From positions 1 through 43,188 of the forward strand of contig JAIUOM010000023.1 of NCBI GenBank assembly GCA_020161215.1: a stretch of 43,188 nucleotides of DNA. The letters are read 5' to 3'. Origin of the DNA: Pseudomonadota bacterium. GTDB taxonomy: Bacteria; Pseudomonadota; Gammaproteobacteria; Burkholderiales; Burkholderiaceae_C. Each line of letters opens with the position of its first letter. Positions within the stretch are counted from its first letter, which is position 1. The translations under genes and the position numbers were made by a program. The notes beneath the pieces were generated by a model. That model did not search any database, was not told where the DNA came from, and saw only the letters and a list, made by a program, of their open reading frames with translations. Shown one piece after another: positions 14,894 through 23,346 of the stretch.

Positions 14894-16804
14894 ATGCGCG
14901 GCGGCGGCGAGCGTTCTCACCCTCTTCCGGCGCCCGAGCCCGCTGCCGGTCCGCGTTCGGACTGGCGCACGCTCGGGCGTCTGTTGCCTTATCTGTGGCA
15001 GTACAAATGGCGCGTGGGGGTGGCGCTGGCGCTGGTCATTGGCGCCAAGGTCGCCAACGTCGGTGTGCCGGTGTTGCTGAAGGACCTGGTCGACGCCATG
15101 AACGTCAAGCCCGGCGAGCCGGCGGCCCTGCTGGTGGTGCCGGTGGGCCTGCTGCTGGCCTATGGGCTGCTGCGCTTCATGACCACGGTGTTCACCGAGC
15201 TGCGCGAGCTGGTGTTCGCCAAGGCCACGCAGGGCGCCAGCCGCCAGATCGCGCTGCAGACCTTCGAGCACCTGCACGCGTTGAGCCTGCGCTTTCACCT
15301 GGAACGCCAGACCGGTGGCATGACGCGCGATATCGAGCGCGGCGTGCGCGGCATCGAATCACTGGTGTCGTTCTCGCTGTACTCCATCGTGCCGACGTTC
15401 GTCGAGGTGCTGATGGTGCTGACCATCCTGGCGGTGAAGTTCGACCCTGGCTTTGCCTGGATCACCGGGACGGCGCTGCTGGTCTACGTGGTGTTCACGG
15501 TGACGGTGACCGAGTGGCGCACCCAGTTCCGGCGCGAGGCCAACCAGTTTGATTCGGCGGCGCACGCCAAGGCGATCGATTCGCTGCTCAACTACGAAAC
15601 CGTCAAGTACTTCAACAACGAGGAATTCGAGGCGCGCCGTTACGACGAAAGCCTGGTCCAGCTGCGCCGCGCGCGGCTGAAAAGCCAGACCTCGCTGTCG
15701 CTGCTGAACACCGGGCAACAGCTGATCATCGGTGTCGGCCTGGTGGCCATGCTGTGGCGCGCCACCCAGGGCGTGGCCGATGGCAGCCTGACCCTGGGCG
15801 ATCTGGTGATGGTCAACGCCTTCATGATCCAGCTGTACATCCCGCTCAATTTCCTGGGCGTGATCTACCGCGAGATCAAGCAGAACCTGACCGACCTGGA
15901 CCGCATGTTCACGCTGATGGACCGCGAACGCGAGATCGCCGACGCGCCCGGTGCCCAGCCGCTGGCCACCGACCGGCCGGTGGACGTGCGCTTTGACGCC
16001 GTGCACTTCGGCTACGAGAGAGCGCGGCCCATCCTGCATGGCGTGAGCTTCGAGATACCCGCCGGCAAGACGGTGGCGGTGGTGGGTCCGTCGGGCTCGG
16101 GCAAGTCCACGCTGGCGCGGCTGTTGTACCGCTTCTACGACGTGGGCAACGGGCCTGCAGATTCGGCTGCCGGGCTGCCTCCCGAAGGGGCCGCCGCCGA
16201 GTTGGGGCGGCCTGGCGTGCGCGGGGGGCGCATCCTGATCGCCGGGCAGGACCTGCGGGCCGTCACCCAGTCCAGCGTGCGGCGCGCCATCGGCATCGTG
16301 CCGCAGGACACGGTGCTGTTCAACGACACGGTGGCCTACAACATCCGCTACGGGCGCCCCGAGGCCAGCGACGCCGAAGTAGAGGCCGCCGCGCGCGCCG
16401 CCCACATCCACGCCTTCATCGCCGGCACGCCCAAGGGCTACGCCACGGTGGTGGGGGAGCGCGGCCTGAAACTTTCCGGCGGCGAGAAGCAGCGCGTGGC
16501 GATTGCCCGCACCTTGCTCAAGGACCCACCGATCCTGATCTTCGACGAAGCCACCAGCGCGCTGGATTCGGCCAACGAACGCGCCATCCAGGCCGAGATC
16601 AAGAGCGCCGCGCGCGGCAAGACCGCACTGGTGATCGCGCACCGGCTGTCCACCGTGGTCGATGCGCATGAAATCCTGGTCATGGAGGCGGGCCACATCA
16701 TCGAACGCGGCACGCACGCCGCGCTGCTGGCCGCGCGCGGGCGCTACGCCGAGATGTGGGCGCTGCAGCAAAGCGCCGAACGCGGCGGCGCAACCGAGTT
16801 GTAA
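14894..16804 (+). CDS. Atm1/HMT-type ABC exporter (permease-ATPase half-transporter)
   Basis: 636 residues. Six membrane helices (residues ~40-320) with the Atm1 hallmark NYETVKYFNNEEFE, then the ATPase domain: Walker [10 protein letters not shown] (398-405), Q-loop IVPQDTVLF, signature LSGGEKQRVAIART, Walker B ILIFDEATSALD and the switch His in IAHRLSTV. The family exports glutathione-linked compounds and is tied to iron-sulfur and heavy-metal homeostasis; it should work as a homodimer in the inner membrane. Odd: between Walker A and the Q-loop, RFYDV is separated from GGRILIAG by about 26 extra residues (418-443) rich in Gly, Ala and Pro; see findings. Confidence 0.88.
   Translation: MRGGGERSHPLPAPEPAAGPRSDWRTLGRLLPYLWQYKWRVGVALALVIGAKVANVGVPVLLKDLVDAMNVKPGEPAALLVVPVGLLLAYGLLRFMTTVFTELRELVFAKATQGASRQIALQTFEHLHALSLRFHLERQTGGMTRDIERGVRGIESLVSFSLYSIVPTFVEVLMVLTILAVKFDPGFAWITGTALLVYVVFTVTVTEWRTQFRREANQFDSAAHAKAIDSLLNYETVKYFNNEEFEARRYDESLVQLRRARLKSQTSLSLLNTGQQLIIGVGLVAMLWRATQGVADGSLTLGDLVMVNAFMIQLYIPLNFLGVIYREIKQNLTDLDRMFTLMDREREIADAPGAQPLATDRPVDVRFDAVHFGYERARPILHGVSFEIPAGKTVAVVGPSGSGKSTLARLLYRFYDVGNGPADSAAGLPPEGAAAELGRPGVRGGRILIAGQDLRAVTQSSVRRAIGIVPQDTVLFNDTVAYNIRYGRPEASDAEVEAAARAAHIHAFIAGTPKGYATVVGERGLKLSGGEKQRVAIARTLLKDPPILIFDEATSALDSANERAIQAEIKSAARGKTALVIAHRLSTVVDAHEILVMEAGHIIERGTHAALLAARGRYAEMWALQQSAERGGATEL
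16145..16222 (+). repeat. In-frame repeat-like insertion within the ABC exporter gene
   Basis: Encodes about 26 residues absent from the usual Atm1 ATPase domain. It contains CTGCCTCCCGAAGGGGCC and an inverted repeat GGCCGCC (16189-16195) / GGCGGCC (16206-16212), the build of intergenic GC-rich hairpin repeats in these genomes. The length is a multiple of three and the downstream motifs stay in frame. Confidence 0.5.
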
Positions 16805-16839
16805 CCTAGGGTTAACCTGTAGCTCACAGTTCGTAGAAT
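16802..16839 (+). promoter_or_regulatory. Promoter of the gltIJKL operon with overlapping palindrome
   Basis: TTAACC (16812-16817) and TAGAAT (16834-16839) are spaced by 16 bp, a fair sigma-70 promoter. TAACCTAGGGTTA (16802-16814), nearly a perfect palindrome, overlaps the -35 and the exporter stop codon and may be an operator. A further dyad GCAAGG/CCTTGC lies at 16846-16864 in the leader. Confidence 0.45.
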
Positions 16840-16914
16840 GCCGTTGCAAGGGTTCTTGCCTTGCCTAACCCAAGGTAGCCCCTGAATCTGTTTGAACCGA
16901 AGGAGCCTATTTCC

Positions 16915-17820
16915 ATGAAGAAGCACGTTATCGCACTGGCCGCCATGTCCTTGTCCCTGGTGGCCGGCAGTGCCTTTGCGCAACTCAACGACACTCTGGC
17001 CAAGATCAAGTCCAGCGGCACCGTCAACCTGGGCGTGCGCGATTCGTCGGGCCTGGGCTTCACCATTGGCGGTGGCAAGTACGTGGGCTTTCACACCGAG
17101 ATGGCCGAGCGCATCGTCGACGACCTGAAGAAAGTCACCGGCAACCCCAACCTGAAGATCAACTACCAGGTCATCACCTCGCAGAACCGCATCCCGCTGC
17201 TGCAAAACGGCACCATCGACTTCGAGTGCGGCTCCACCACCAACAACGTGGCACGCCAGAAGGATGTGGCCTTCGCCGTGACGACCTACGTGGAAGAAGT
17301 GCGCATCGCCACCAAGAACAACTCCGGCATCAAGTCCGTCAAGGACCTGAACGGCAAGACGGTGGCCACCACCACCGGCACGACCTCGGTGCAGACGCTG
17401 CGCAAGAACGAGCGCGCCAGCGGCATCGAGTTCAAGGAAGTCATGGGCAAGGACCACGCCGACAGCTTCCTGCTGCTGGAGTCGGGCCGTGCCGACGCGT
17501 TCGTGATGGACGGCTCCATCCTGGCGGCCAACATCGCCAAGTCCAAGTCGCCCAAGGACTACGCCGTCGTCGGCGAGGTGCTGAACGTCGAGCCCATCGC
17601 CTGCATGCTGCGCAAGGACGACCCCAAGATGAAGGTCGCCGTGGACGACAGCATCAAGCGCCAGATCAAGGACGGTTCGCTGGCCAAGCTGTACGACAAG
17701 TGGTTCATGCAGCCGATCCCACCCAACAACGTGTCGCTGAACATGCCTCTGTCCGAGAGCAACAAGGCCGCCTGGGCGAACCCCAACGACAAGCCGATGG
17801 AAGACTACGCCAAGAAATGA
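16915..17820 (+). CDS. gltI: Glutamate/aspartate ABC transporter periplasmic binding protein
   Basis: 301 residues with a Sec signal peptide (MKKHVIALAAMSLSLVAGSAFA, cleaved before QLND). The mature protein has the SBP family 3 signatures LGVRDSSGLGFTI, GFHTEMAERIVDDL, NRIPLLQNGTIDFECGSTTN and TTTGTTSVQTLRKNE. The FECGSTTNN and EVRIATKN segments are typical of GltI/DEBP, which captures L-glutamate and L-aspartate in the periplasm. Preceded by GAAGGAG and followed, before the permease genes, by a strong hairpin terminator that would favour binding protein over membrane subunits. Confidence 0.9.
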   Translation: MKKHVIALAAMSLSLVAGSAFAQLNDTLAKIKSSGTVNLGVRDSSGLGFTIGGGKYVGFHTEMAERIVDDLKKVTGNPNLKINYQVITSQNRIPLLQNGTIDFECGSTTNNVARQKDVAFAVTTYVEEVRIATKNNSGIKSVKDLNGKTVATTTGTTSVQTLRKNERASGIEFKEVMGKDHADSFLLLESGRADAFVMDGSILAANIAKSKSPKDYAVVGEVLNVEPIACMLRKDDPKMKVAVDDSIKRQIKDGSLAKLYDKWFMQPIPPNNVSLNMPLSESNKAAWANPNDKPMEDYAKK

Positions 17821-17844
17821 TGGTCCGACGGGCTTGACCCCGTG

Positions 17845-17877
17845 AACGCCCGCCCCGATTTCTCGGCGGGCGTTTTT
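17845..17877 (+). terminator. Intrinsic terminator / attenuator after gltI
   Basis: AACGCCCGCC (17845-17854) pairs perfectly with GGCGGGCGTT (17865-17874), followed by a T-run to 17877. It lies between gltI and gltJ, so partial readthrough would set subunit ratios. Confidence 0.85.
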
Positions 17878-17918
17878 GGTTTTTGGGGCAAGATGCCCGG
17901 AGGGACGGAGGAAATGAC

Positions 17919-18680
17919 ATGCTGAACATGGACTGGGCGGTGTTCTGCAAGGACACCATCACCGGTGACGTGATGTCGGGCTGCCTGGGTCAGGGCCGCG
18001 ACATCACCTACCTGAACTGGATCTTCACCGCCTGGGGCTGGACGGTGAGCGTGTCGCTGACGGCGCTGGTCATCGCGCTGGTGGTCGGCTCGGTCATCGG
18101 CGTGATCCGCACCTTGCCCGACAGCCCGTGGCTGGTGCGCCTGGGCAACACCTGGGTCGAGATGTTCCGCAACATCCCGCTGCTGGTGCAGATCTTCCTG
18201 TGGTACCACGTGGTGCCGGCGCTGATTCCGCCCATGCGCGACATGCCGTCCTTCGCGCTGGTGGTGATCGCGCTGGGCCTGTTCACCTCGGCGCGCATCG
18301 CCGAGCAGGTGCGCGCCGGCGTCCAGGCGCTGCCCAAGGGCCAGCGCTACGCCGGCATGGCGCTGGGTTTCACCACGCCGCAGTACTACCGCTACGTCAT
18401 CTTGCCGATGGCCTACCGCATCATCATTCCGCCGCTGACCAGCGAGTCGATGAACATCTTCAAGAACTCGTCGGTGGCTTTCGCGGTGTCGATCCCCGAG
18501 CTGACGCAGTACGCCATGCAGGTCGGCGAGGAAACTTCCCGACCGGTCGAGGTGTACTTGGCGGTGACGGTGCTCTACATCATCTCGGCGCTGGTCATCA
18601 ACCGCATCATGGCCTTCATCGAGAAGCGTTCGCGCGTGCCAGGCTTCGTGGCTTCGGGCACCGGCGCGGGGGGGCATTGA
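17919..18680 (+). CDS. gltJ: Glutamate/aspartate ABC transporter permease GltJ
   Basis: 253 residues from the ATG at 17919, preceded by GGAGGAAATG. HisM-type amino-acid permease with about five membrane helices; WGWTVSVSLTALVIALVVGS opens the transmembrane domain, and the ATPase-contact EAA loop reads EQVRAGVQALPKGQRYAGMA (residues ~127-146). Longer N-terminus than GltK (WAVFCKDTITGDVMSGCLGQ), as usual for GltJ. Ends one base before gltK, so the two are translated together. Confidence 0.9.
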   Translation: MLNMDWAVFCKDTITGDVMSGCLGQGRDITYLNWIFTAWGWTVSVSLTALVIALVVGSVIGVIRTLPDSPWLVRLGNTWVEMFRNIPLLVQIFLWYHVVPALIPPMRDMPSFALVVIALGLFTSARIAEQVRAGVQALPKGQRYAGMALGFTTPQYYRYVILPMAYRIIIPPLTSESMNIFKNSSVAFAVSIPELTQYAMQVGEETSRPVEVYLAVTVLYIISALVINRIMAFIEKRSRVPGFVASGTGAGGH

Positions 18681-18681
18681 C

Positions 18682-19347
18682 ATGAACTTGGACTTTTCCA
18701 TTGTCAACTGGAACCTGATCCAGGGCTTCATTCTCAAGGGCCTGTGGTTCAGCATCATCCTCACCGTCATCGCCACGGCCGGCGGCGTGTTCTTTGGCAC
18801 CTTGCTGGCGCTGATGCGCCTGTCGGGCAAGAAGTGGCTGGACACGCCGGCCGCCATCTACGTCAACGGCATGCGCTCCATCCCGCTGGTGATGGTGATC
18901 CTGTGGTTCTTCCTGCTGGTGCCCTTCATCATCGGGCGGCCCCTCGGGGCCGAGTACTCGGCCGTCATCACCTTCATCGCGTTCGAGGCCGCGTACTTCT
19001 CCGAGATCATGCGCGCCGGCATCCAGTCGATCCCGCGCGGGCAGGTATTCGCCGGCCAGGCCATGGGCATGACCTACAAGCAGAACATGACCCTGGTCAT
19101 CCTGCCGCAGGCCTTCCGCAACATGCTGCCGGTGCTGCTGACGCAGACCATCATCCTGTTCCAGGACACCTCGCTGGTGTACGCCATCGGCGCCTACGAC
19201 CTGCTCAAGGGCTTCGAGACGGCGGGCAAGAACTTCGGCCGCCCGATCGAGATGTACCTGCTGGCCGCGCTGCTGTACTTCATCATCTGCTTCTCGCTGT
19301 CCTATATGGTCAAGCGGCTGCACCGCAAGATCGCCATCATTCGCTAG
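18682..19347 (+). CDS. gltK: Glutamate/aspartate ABC transporter permease GltK
   Basis: 221 residues. The transmembrane domain starts [19 protein letters not shown], and the EAA loop reads [39 protein letters not shown] is the usual third helix region. It should form the heterodimeric channel with GltJ in the inner membrane. It follows gltJ by one base and precedes gltL by 10 bp. Confidence 0.9.
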   Translation: MNLDFSIVNWNLIQGFILKGLWFSIILTVIATAGGVFFGTLLALMRLSGKKWLDTPAAIYVNGMRSIPLVMVILWFFLLVPFIIGRPLGAEYSAVITFIAFEAAYFSEIMRAGIQSIPRGQVFAGQAMGMTYKQNMTLVILPQAFRNMLPVLLTQTIILFQDTSLVYAIGAYDLLKGFETAGKNFGRPIEMYLLAALLYFIICFSLSYMVKRLHRKIAIIR

Positions 19348-19357
19348 GAGTTGGGCC

Positions 19358-20107
19358 ATGTCCGAACACATGATTGAAATCAAGAACGTCTCCAAGTGGT
19401 ACGGGCCCGTGCAGGTGCTCAACAACTGCTCCGTCACCATCAGCAAGGGCGACGTGGTGGTGGTCGCCGGGCCGTCCGGCTCCGGCAAGTCCACCCTCAT
19501 CAAGACCGTCAACGGCCTGGAGCCGATCCAGAAGGGCGACATCGTCGTCAACGGCATCTCGCTGACCGACCCCAAGACCGATCTGCCCAAGCTGCGCAGC
19601 AAGGTCGGCATGGTGTTTCAGCATTTCGAGCTGTTCCCGCACCTGTCGGTGACCGAAAACCTGACCATCGCGCAGATCAAGGTGCTGGGCCGCAGCAAGG
19701 ACGAAGCCATGGCGCGCGGCCTGAAAATGCTCGACCGGGTGGGCCTGATGGCGCACAAGGACAAGTTTCCGGGTCAGCTTTCTGGCGGCCAGCAGCAGCG
19801 CGTGGCGATTGCCCGCGCGCTCAGCATGGACCCGATCGTGATGCTGTTCGACGAACCCACCTCGGCGCTCGACCCCGAGATGGTGGGCGAGGTGCTGGAC
19901 GTGATGGTCACCCTGGCCAAGGAAGGCATGACCATGATGGTGGTGACGCACGAAATGGGCTTTGCCCGCCAGGTGGCCAACCGCGTGATCTTCATCGACG
20001 TCGGCGGCAAGATTCTGGAAGACTGCCCCAAGGAAGAGTTCTTCGGCAACCCGGATGCCCGCCAGCCGCGCACCAAGGACTTCCTCAGCAAGATCTTGAA
20101 CCACTGA
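19358..20107 (+). CDS. gltL: Glutamate/aspartate ABC transporter ATPase GltL
   Basis: 249 residues of a polar amino-acid transporter ATPase: [17 protein letters not shown], Walker [11 protein letters not shown]-loop [16 protein letters not shown], signature [15 protein letters not shown], Walker [17 protein letters not shown], switch [14 protein letters not shown]. The C-terminus ([15 protein letters not shown]) is normal for the family. It drives the GltJK channel. A SD-like TAGGAG precedes the ATG. It closes the operon; the next gene, 9 bp later, has a different base composition. Confidence 0.92.
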   Translation: MSEHMIEIKNVSKWYGPVQVLNNCSVTISKGDVVVVAGPSGSGKSTLIKTVNGLEPIQKGDIVVNGISLTDPKTDLPKLRSKVGMVFQHFELFPHLSVTENLTIAQIKVLGRSKDEAMARGLKMLDRVGLMAHKDKFPGQLSGGQQQRVAIARALSMDPIVMLFDEPTSALDPEMVGEVLDVMVTLAKEGMTMMVVTHEMGFARQVANRVIFIDVGGKILEDCPKEEFFGNPDARQPRTKDFLSKILNH

Positions 20108-20115
20108 AAATCAGA
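20108..20115 (+). repeat. Left 8-bp direct repeat flanking the HNH gene
   Basis: AAATCAGA, starting at the last base-adjacent position after the gltL stop; the same eight bases recur at 20893-20900 on the far side of the HNH gene. Could be a target duplication or chance. Confidence 0.3.
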
Positions 20116-20116
20116 C

Positions 20117-20872
20117 GTGGCTCTGCGACATATCCTGATAGCAGATGGAGATGATCTGGATGATCTCTATGAGCTCTGTTCAGTGGAGCCTCAGGATACG
20201 ACCGTTCCTTGGATTGTTCCCAAGGGTGCCGCTGTTGGCGATGAGTGTCTTATATCGCACGCAGGCTGCGGTTTGGTCGGGCGGTGTGAACTGAAAACAG
20301 CTCCGCAACGCCAAACCAAAGGTCATTGGAAAGGCCGTTACGCTGCAGAAATCGGCGAGGTGAAGGCATTGACTGAGGCTATCAGTTTTGAGTTCTTGAT
20401 ACTTGCATTTCCTGAGTGGAAATGGCCGACCTATCCTCGCATGTACGTCACACCCCCCGATAAAGTGTGTGATCGACTGTTCGAAATTGCACGCGATTTC
20501 ATGGTCGACAGAGCCCCAGACATAGATGGTCTGGTTGTGAGTGAAGGGGCACCACGTTTGCGCGAGCACCTCGAACGTGAGCGGAGACCTTCCATCGTGA
20601 AGGCAAAGCGCGATGCGGTTTTATCTAAGACTGGCTGCTTGGAGTGCGAAATTTGCGGATTTGATTTCGAGAAGGCTTATGGCGAGATCGGTCGTGGTTT
20701 CTGTGAGGTTCATCATCTTTTCCCACTGGGGAAGCGCGGTGATGATGGCAAATCGACTTCCCTCGAAGATCTGGCAATCGTCTGCTCCAATTGCCATCGA
20801 ATGCTGCATAAACAACAGCTGCGCAGCGTGGAATCGCTGCGCAGCGTTATCGCGAAACAGTTGTTGAACTGA
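20117..20872 (+). CDS. HNH endonuclease with PUA/EVE-like N-terminal domain
   Basis: 251 residues from a GTG at 20117; no in-frame ATG fits. The C-terminal HNH domain has CEIC (C177, C180), GFDFEKAYGEIGRGF, CEVHHLFPLG (H199, H200) and DLAIVCSNCHRMLH (C223, C226, H227, H231), matching the HNH nucleases found in modification-dependent (type IV-like) restriction enzymes. The N-terminal ~120 residues (VPWIVPKGAAVGDECLISHA, GLVGRCELKTAP) look like a PUA-superfamily base-reading domain of the EVE/ASCH kind; this part is tentative. Base and codon use are clearly lower in GC than all neighbours, pointing to recent transfer. It may restrict DNA with modified bases. Downstream is a perfect 10-bp hairpin. 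Confidence 0.7.
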   Translation: MALRHILIADGDDLDDLYELCSVEPQDTTVPWIVPKGAAVGDECLISHAGCGLVGRCELKTAPQRQTKGHWKGRYAAEIGEVKALTEAISFEFLILAFPEWKWPTYPRMYVTPPDKVCDRLFEIARDFMVDRAPDIDGLVVSEGAPRLREHLERERRPSIVKAKRDAVLSKTGCLECEICGFDFEKAYGEIGRGFCEVHHLFPLGKRGDDGKSTSLEDLAIVCSNCHRMLHKQQLRSVESLRSVIAKQLLN

Positions 20873-20873
20873 G

Positions 20874-20900
20874 TCTGATTTGGGGTCACGCCAAATCAGA
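20874..20900. terminator. Bidirectional hairpin between the convergent HNH and TRAP genes
   Basis: TCTGATTTGG (20874-20883) pairs perfectly with CCAAATCAGA (20891-20900) around a 7-base loop. There is no long T-run on either side, so termination strength is uncertain; it sits between stop codons of converging genes. The right arm contains the 8-bp repeat AAATCAGA also found at 20108. Confidence 0.6.
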
Positions 20901-20929
20901 AACTCGTCCCGCAGTTGTAATTCGGCGGC

Positions 20930-21970
20930 TTACTTCTTGCGCGCCTCGATCGATTTCTCCGCCTTGCTCACCAGCTCGTTGCCGATCTGGCCTTTCCACT
21001 TGGCGTAAATCGGGCGGGTGGCCTTGACGAAGGCTTCGCGTTCGGCGGGCGAGAGCTGCACCACGTTCACGCCCAGCGCGGCGATGTCCTTCAAGAGCGG
21101 CTGGCCGGGCTCGACCAGCCCCTTGCGGGCGATGGCGATCTCTTCCTTGCCGGCTTCGATGGCGGCCTGGCGCACGGCCTCGCGGTCGGCTGGGGTCCAG
21201 CTGGCCCACACCTCCTTGTTGACCACGAACACCAGCGGGTCGGCCACGTAGCCCCACAGCGTCAGGTTTTTCTGGCCCACGGTGTGCAGCTTGGCGGCGG
21301 TGAAGATGCTCATCGGGTTTTCTTGCCCGTCCACGGCGCCGCTGGCAAAGGCCGGCTGCGCGTCGGCCCAGCTCATCTGGGTGGGGTTGGCGCCCAGGGC
21401 GGAGAAGGTGTCGACGAACAGTGGCGAGCCGACCACGCGGATCTTCAAGCCCTTCAGATCGTCTGGCGTGCGCACCGGCCGCTTGGAGTTGGTCAGCTCG
21501 CGGTAACCGTTCTCGCCCCAGGCCAGGGGCACCACGCCGGCGTTTTCCAGGATCTTGAACATGTCCTTGCCGACTTCGCCCTGCGTCAGCGCGTCGATGG
21601 CGGCGTAGTCGGGCATCAGGAAGGGCAGCGAGAACAGGTTCAGCTGCTTGACCTGCGGCGACCAGTTGATGGTGGAGCCCACGGCCATGTCGATCACGCC
21701 CTGGCGCAATGCGCTGAACTCGCGCGTTTGGTCGCCCTGGATCAGCGACACGCCCGGGTACAACTTGATGTTGATGCGGCCCTGGGTTTTTTCCTTGACC
21801 TTGTTGGCCCAGATTTCGCCGCCCTTGCCCCAGGGGAAGGCGGTGCCCACCACCAAGGACATGCGGTATTCGGACTTGTAGTTCTGCGCCTGGGCGGGCA
21901 GGGCGGCGCCCAGTGTCAGCGCGGCGGTGGCCGTGACGGCCAGGCTCAGCAGGGTACGGCGAATTTTCAT
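20930..21970 (-). CDS. dctP: TRAP transporter solute-binding protein DctP
   Basis: 346 residues with a Sec signal peptide (IRRTLLSLAVTATAALTLGA, cleavage near AQAQ). The mature protein is a DctP-type binding protein: KSEYRMSLVVGTAFPWGKGG, KLYPGVSLIQGDQTREFSAL, the substrate-contact LKIRVVGSPLFVDTF and NPTQMSWADAQPAFASGAVD. It would hand a carboxylate to the DctQM permease. Its gene lies last in the dctQMP order, 77 bp after dctM, the gap holding copy F of the 28-nt motif. The substrate is unknown; a paralogue is encoded at 41881-42903. Confidence 0.9.
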   Translation of the reverse strand: MKIRRTLLSLAVTATAALTLGAALPAQAQNYKSEYRMSLVVGTAFPWGKGGEIWANKVKEKTQGRINIKLYPGVSLIQGDQTREFSALRQGVIDMAVGSTINWSPQVKQLNLFSLPFLMPDYAAIDALTQGEVGKDMFKILENAGVVPLAWGENGYRELTNSKRPVRTPDDLKGLKIRVVGSPLFVDTFSALGANPTQMSWADAQPAFASGAVDGQENPMSIFTAAKLHTVGQKNLTLWGYVADPLVFVVNKEVWASWTPADREAVRQAAIEAGKEEIAIARKGLVEPGQPLLKDIAALGVNVVQLSPAEREAFVKATRPIYAKWKGQIGNELVSKAEKSIEARKK

Positions 21971-22003
21971 ACGGACAGTCTCCTTGGTTTCACATCAAAA
22001 ATA

Positions 22004-22031
22004 ATAGCTGGTCAGGCTTTGTGGGCGCCGA
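22004..22031 (-). repeat. 28-nt dispersed motif, copy F
   Basis: On the - strand TCGGCG, CCT at positions 16-18, GCTAT, then ATTTTT. It lies between dctM and dctP, in the sense direction of the operon. Confidence 0.7.
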
Positions 22032-22047
22032 CCAACAGCAAAAAACA

Positions 22048-23346
22048 TCAGTATCCGAGCACGCGCGGCAGCCACAACGCCAGCTCGGGCCAGATGATCA
22101 CGGCCACCATCACCAGGCCCATGGCCAGCAGCATCGGGCCGACCCAGCGCACGGTTTCCTCCATGCGTACGTTGGCGATGCGGCACGACACCATCAGGTT
22201 GACGGCCAGCGGCGGGGTGAACTGGCCCAGCGCCACCTTCAGCGTCAGCAGCACGCCGAACCACACCGGGTCCCAGTTGTAGTGCTGCACGATGGGCCAG
22301 AGCAGTGGCACGAAGATCAGGAAGATGGACACGCCGTCGAGGAACATGCCGACGGTGATCAGCAGCAGGATGAGCAGGGACAGCACGCCGTACTCGCCCA
22401 GGCCCGAGTTGACGATGGCCTTGGTGACCGGATCGATCACCCCCAGGGTGGAGAGCGAGAACGCAAAAATGCCGGCCAGCGACACCACCAGCAAGATCAC
22501 CGCCGACAGCTCGCCCGATTCCTTCAGGATCGGGAACAGGTCGCGCACGCCCATGCTGCGGTGGATCACCATGCCGACGAACAGGCCGTAGAACACCGCC
22601 ACCACCGCCGCCTCGGTGGGCGTGAACCAGCCGGCGCGCATGCCGCCCAGGATCACCACCGGCGCGGCCAGGCCCCAGATCGCCTCGCGGAAACTCTTGC
22701 CCAGCGGCGGGCGCGGCAGGCCGGCTTCCAGGTGGCCCATGCCGTGCCGGCGCGCCATCCACACGGCCGGCACGATCAGCGCCAGGCCGGCCAGCACGCC
22801 GGGAATCATGCCGGCGGCAAACAACGCCGGCACCGACGCGCCCGGCACCAGCACCGAGTAGATGATGAAGGCCACCGAGGGCGGAATCAGGATGTCGGTG
22901 GCCGCCGCCGCGCCCACCACGCTGGCCGAATAGCTGGCCGGGTAGCCGGCGCGGTTCATGGCCGCGATCATCACGCCGCCCACCGCCGCCGCGTTGGCCG
23001 GGCCCGAGCCGGAGATGCCGCCCATGAACATGGCCACCGCAATCGCCACCAGCGGCAGCATGCCCGGGCCGCGACCGACCAGGGCCACGGCGAAGTTGAC
23101 CAACCGCAGCGCCACGCCCGAGCGGTCGAAGATCGAGCCCACCAGCACGAACATGGGCACCGCCAGCAGTGGGTATTTGCCCAGGCCGGCGTAGAAGTTT
23201 TGCGGCACCGCCAGCAGCCCGAACCAGGGCGATTCGGCATTCGCCAGCGCGATCGCCGCCGTGCCGGCCAGGCCCAGCGCGGCGCCGATGGGCACGCCCA
23301 GCAGCATGGTGATGATGAAAACGGCGAACAGCAGCGTGGCAATCAT
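22048..23346 (-). CDS. dctM: TRAP transporter large permease DctM
   Basis: 432 residues, about 12 membrane helices, the normal length. Signatures include LFAVFIITMLLGVPIGAALG at the N-terminus, GGISGSGPANAAAVGGVMI, ATDILIPPSVAFIIYSVLVP and the C-terminal ALGQFTPPLAVNLMVSCRIA. It forms the ion-coupled (usually Na+) transport core in the inner membrane. Its start overlaps the dctQ stop by four bases (ATGA). Confidence 0.92.
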   Translation of the reverse strand: MIATLLFAVFIITMLLGVPIGAALGLAGTAAIALANAESPWFGLLAVPQNFYAGLGKYPLLAVPMFVLVGSIFDRSGVALRLVNFAVALVGRGPGMLPLVAIAVAMFMGGISGSGPANAAAVGGVMIAAMNRAGYPASYSASVVGAAAATDILIPPSVAFIIYSVLVPGASVPALFAAGMIPGVLAGLALIVPAVWMARRHGMGHLEAGLPRPPLGKSFREAIWGLAAPVVILGGMRAGWFTPTEAAVVAVFYGLFVGMVIHRSMGVRDLFPILKESGELSAVILLVVSLAGIFAFSLSTLGVIDPVTKAIVNSGLGEYGVLSLLILLLITVGMFLDGVSIFLIFVPLLWPIVQHYNWDPVWFGVLLTLKVALGQFTPPLAVNLMVSCRIANVRMEETVRWVGPMLLAMGLVMVAVIIWPELALWLPRVLGY

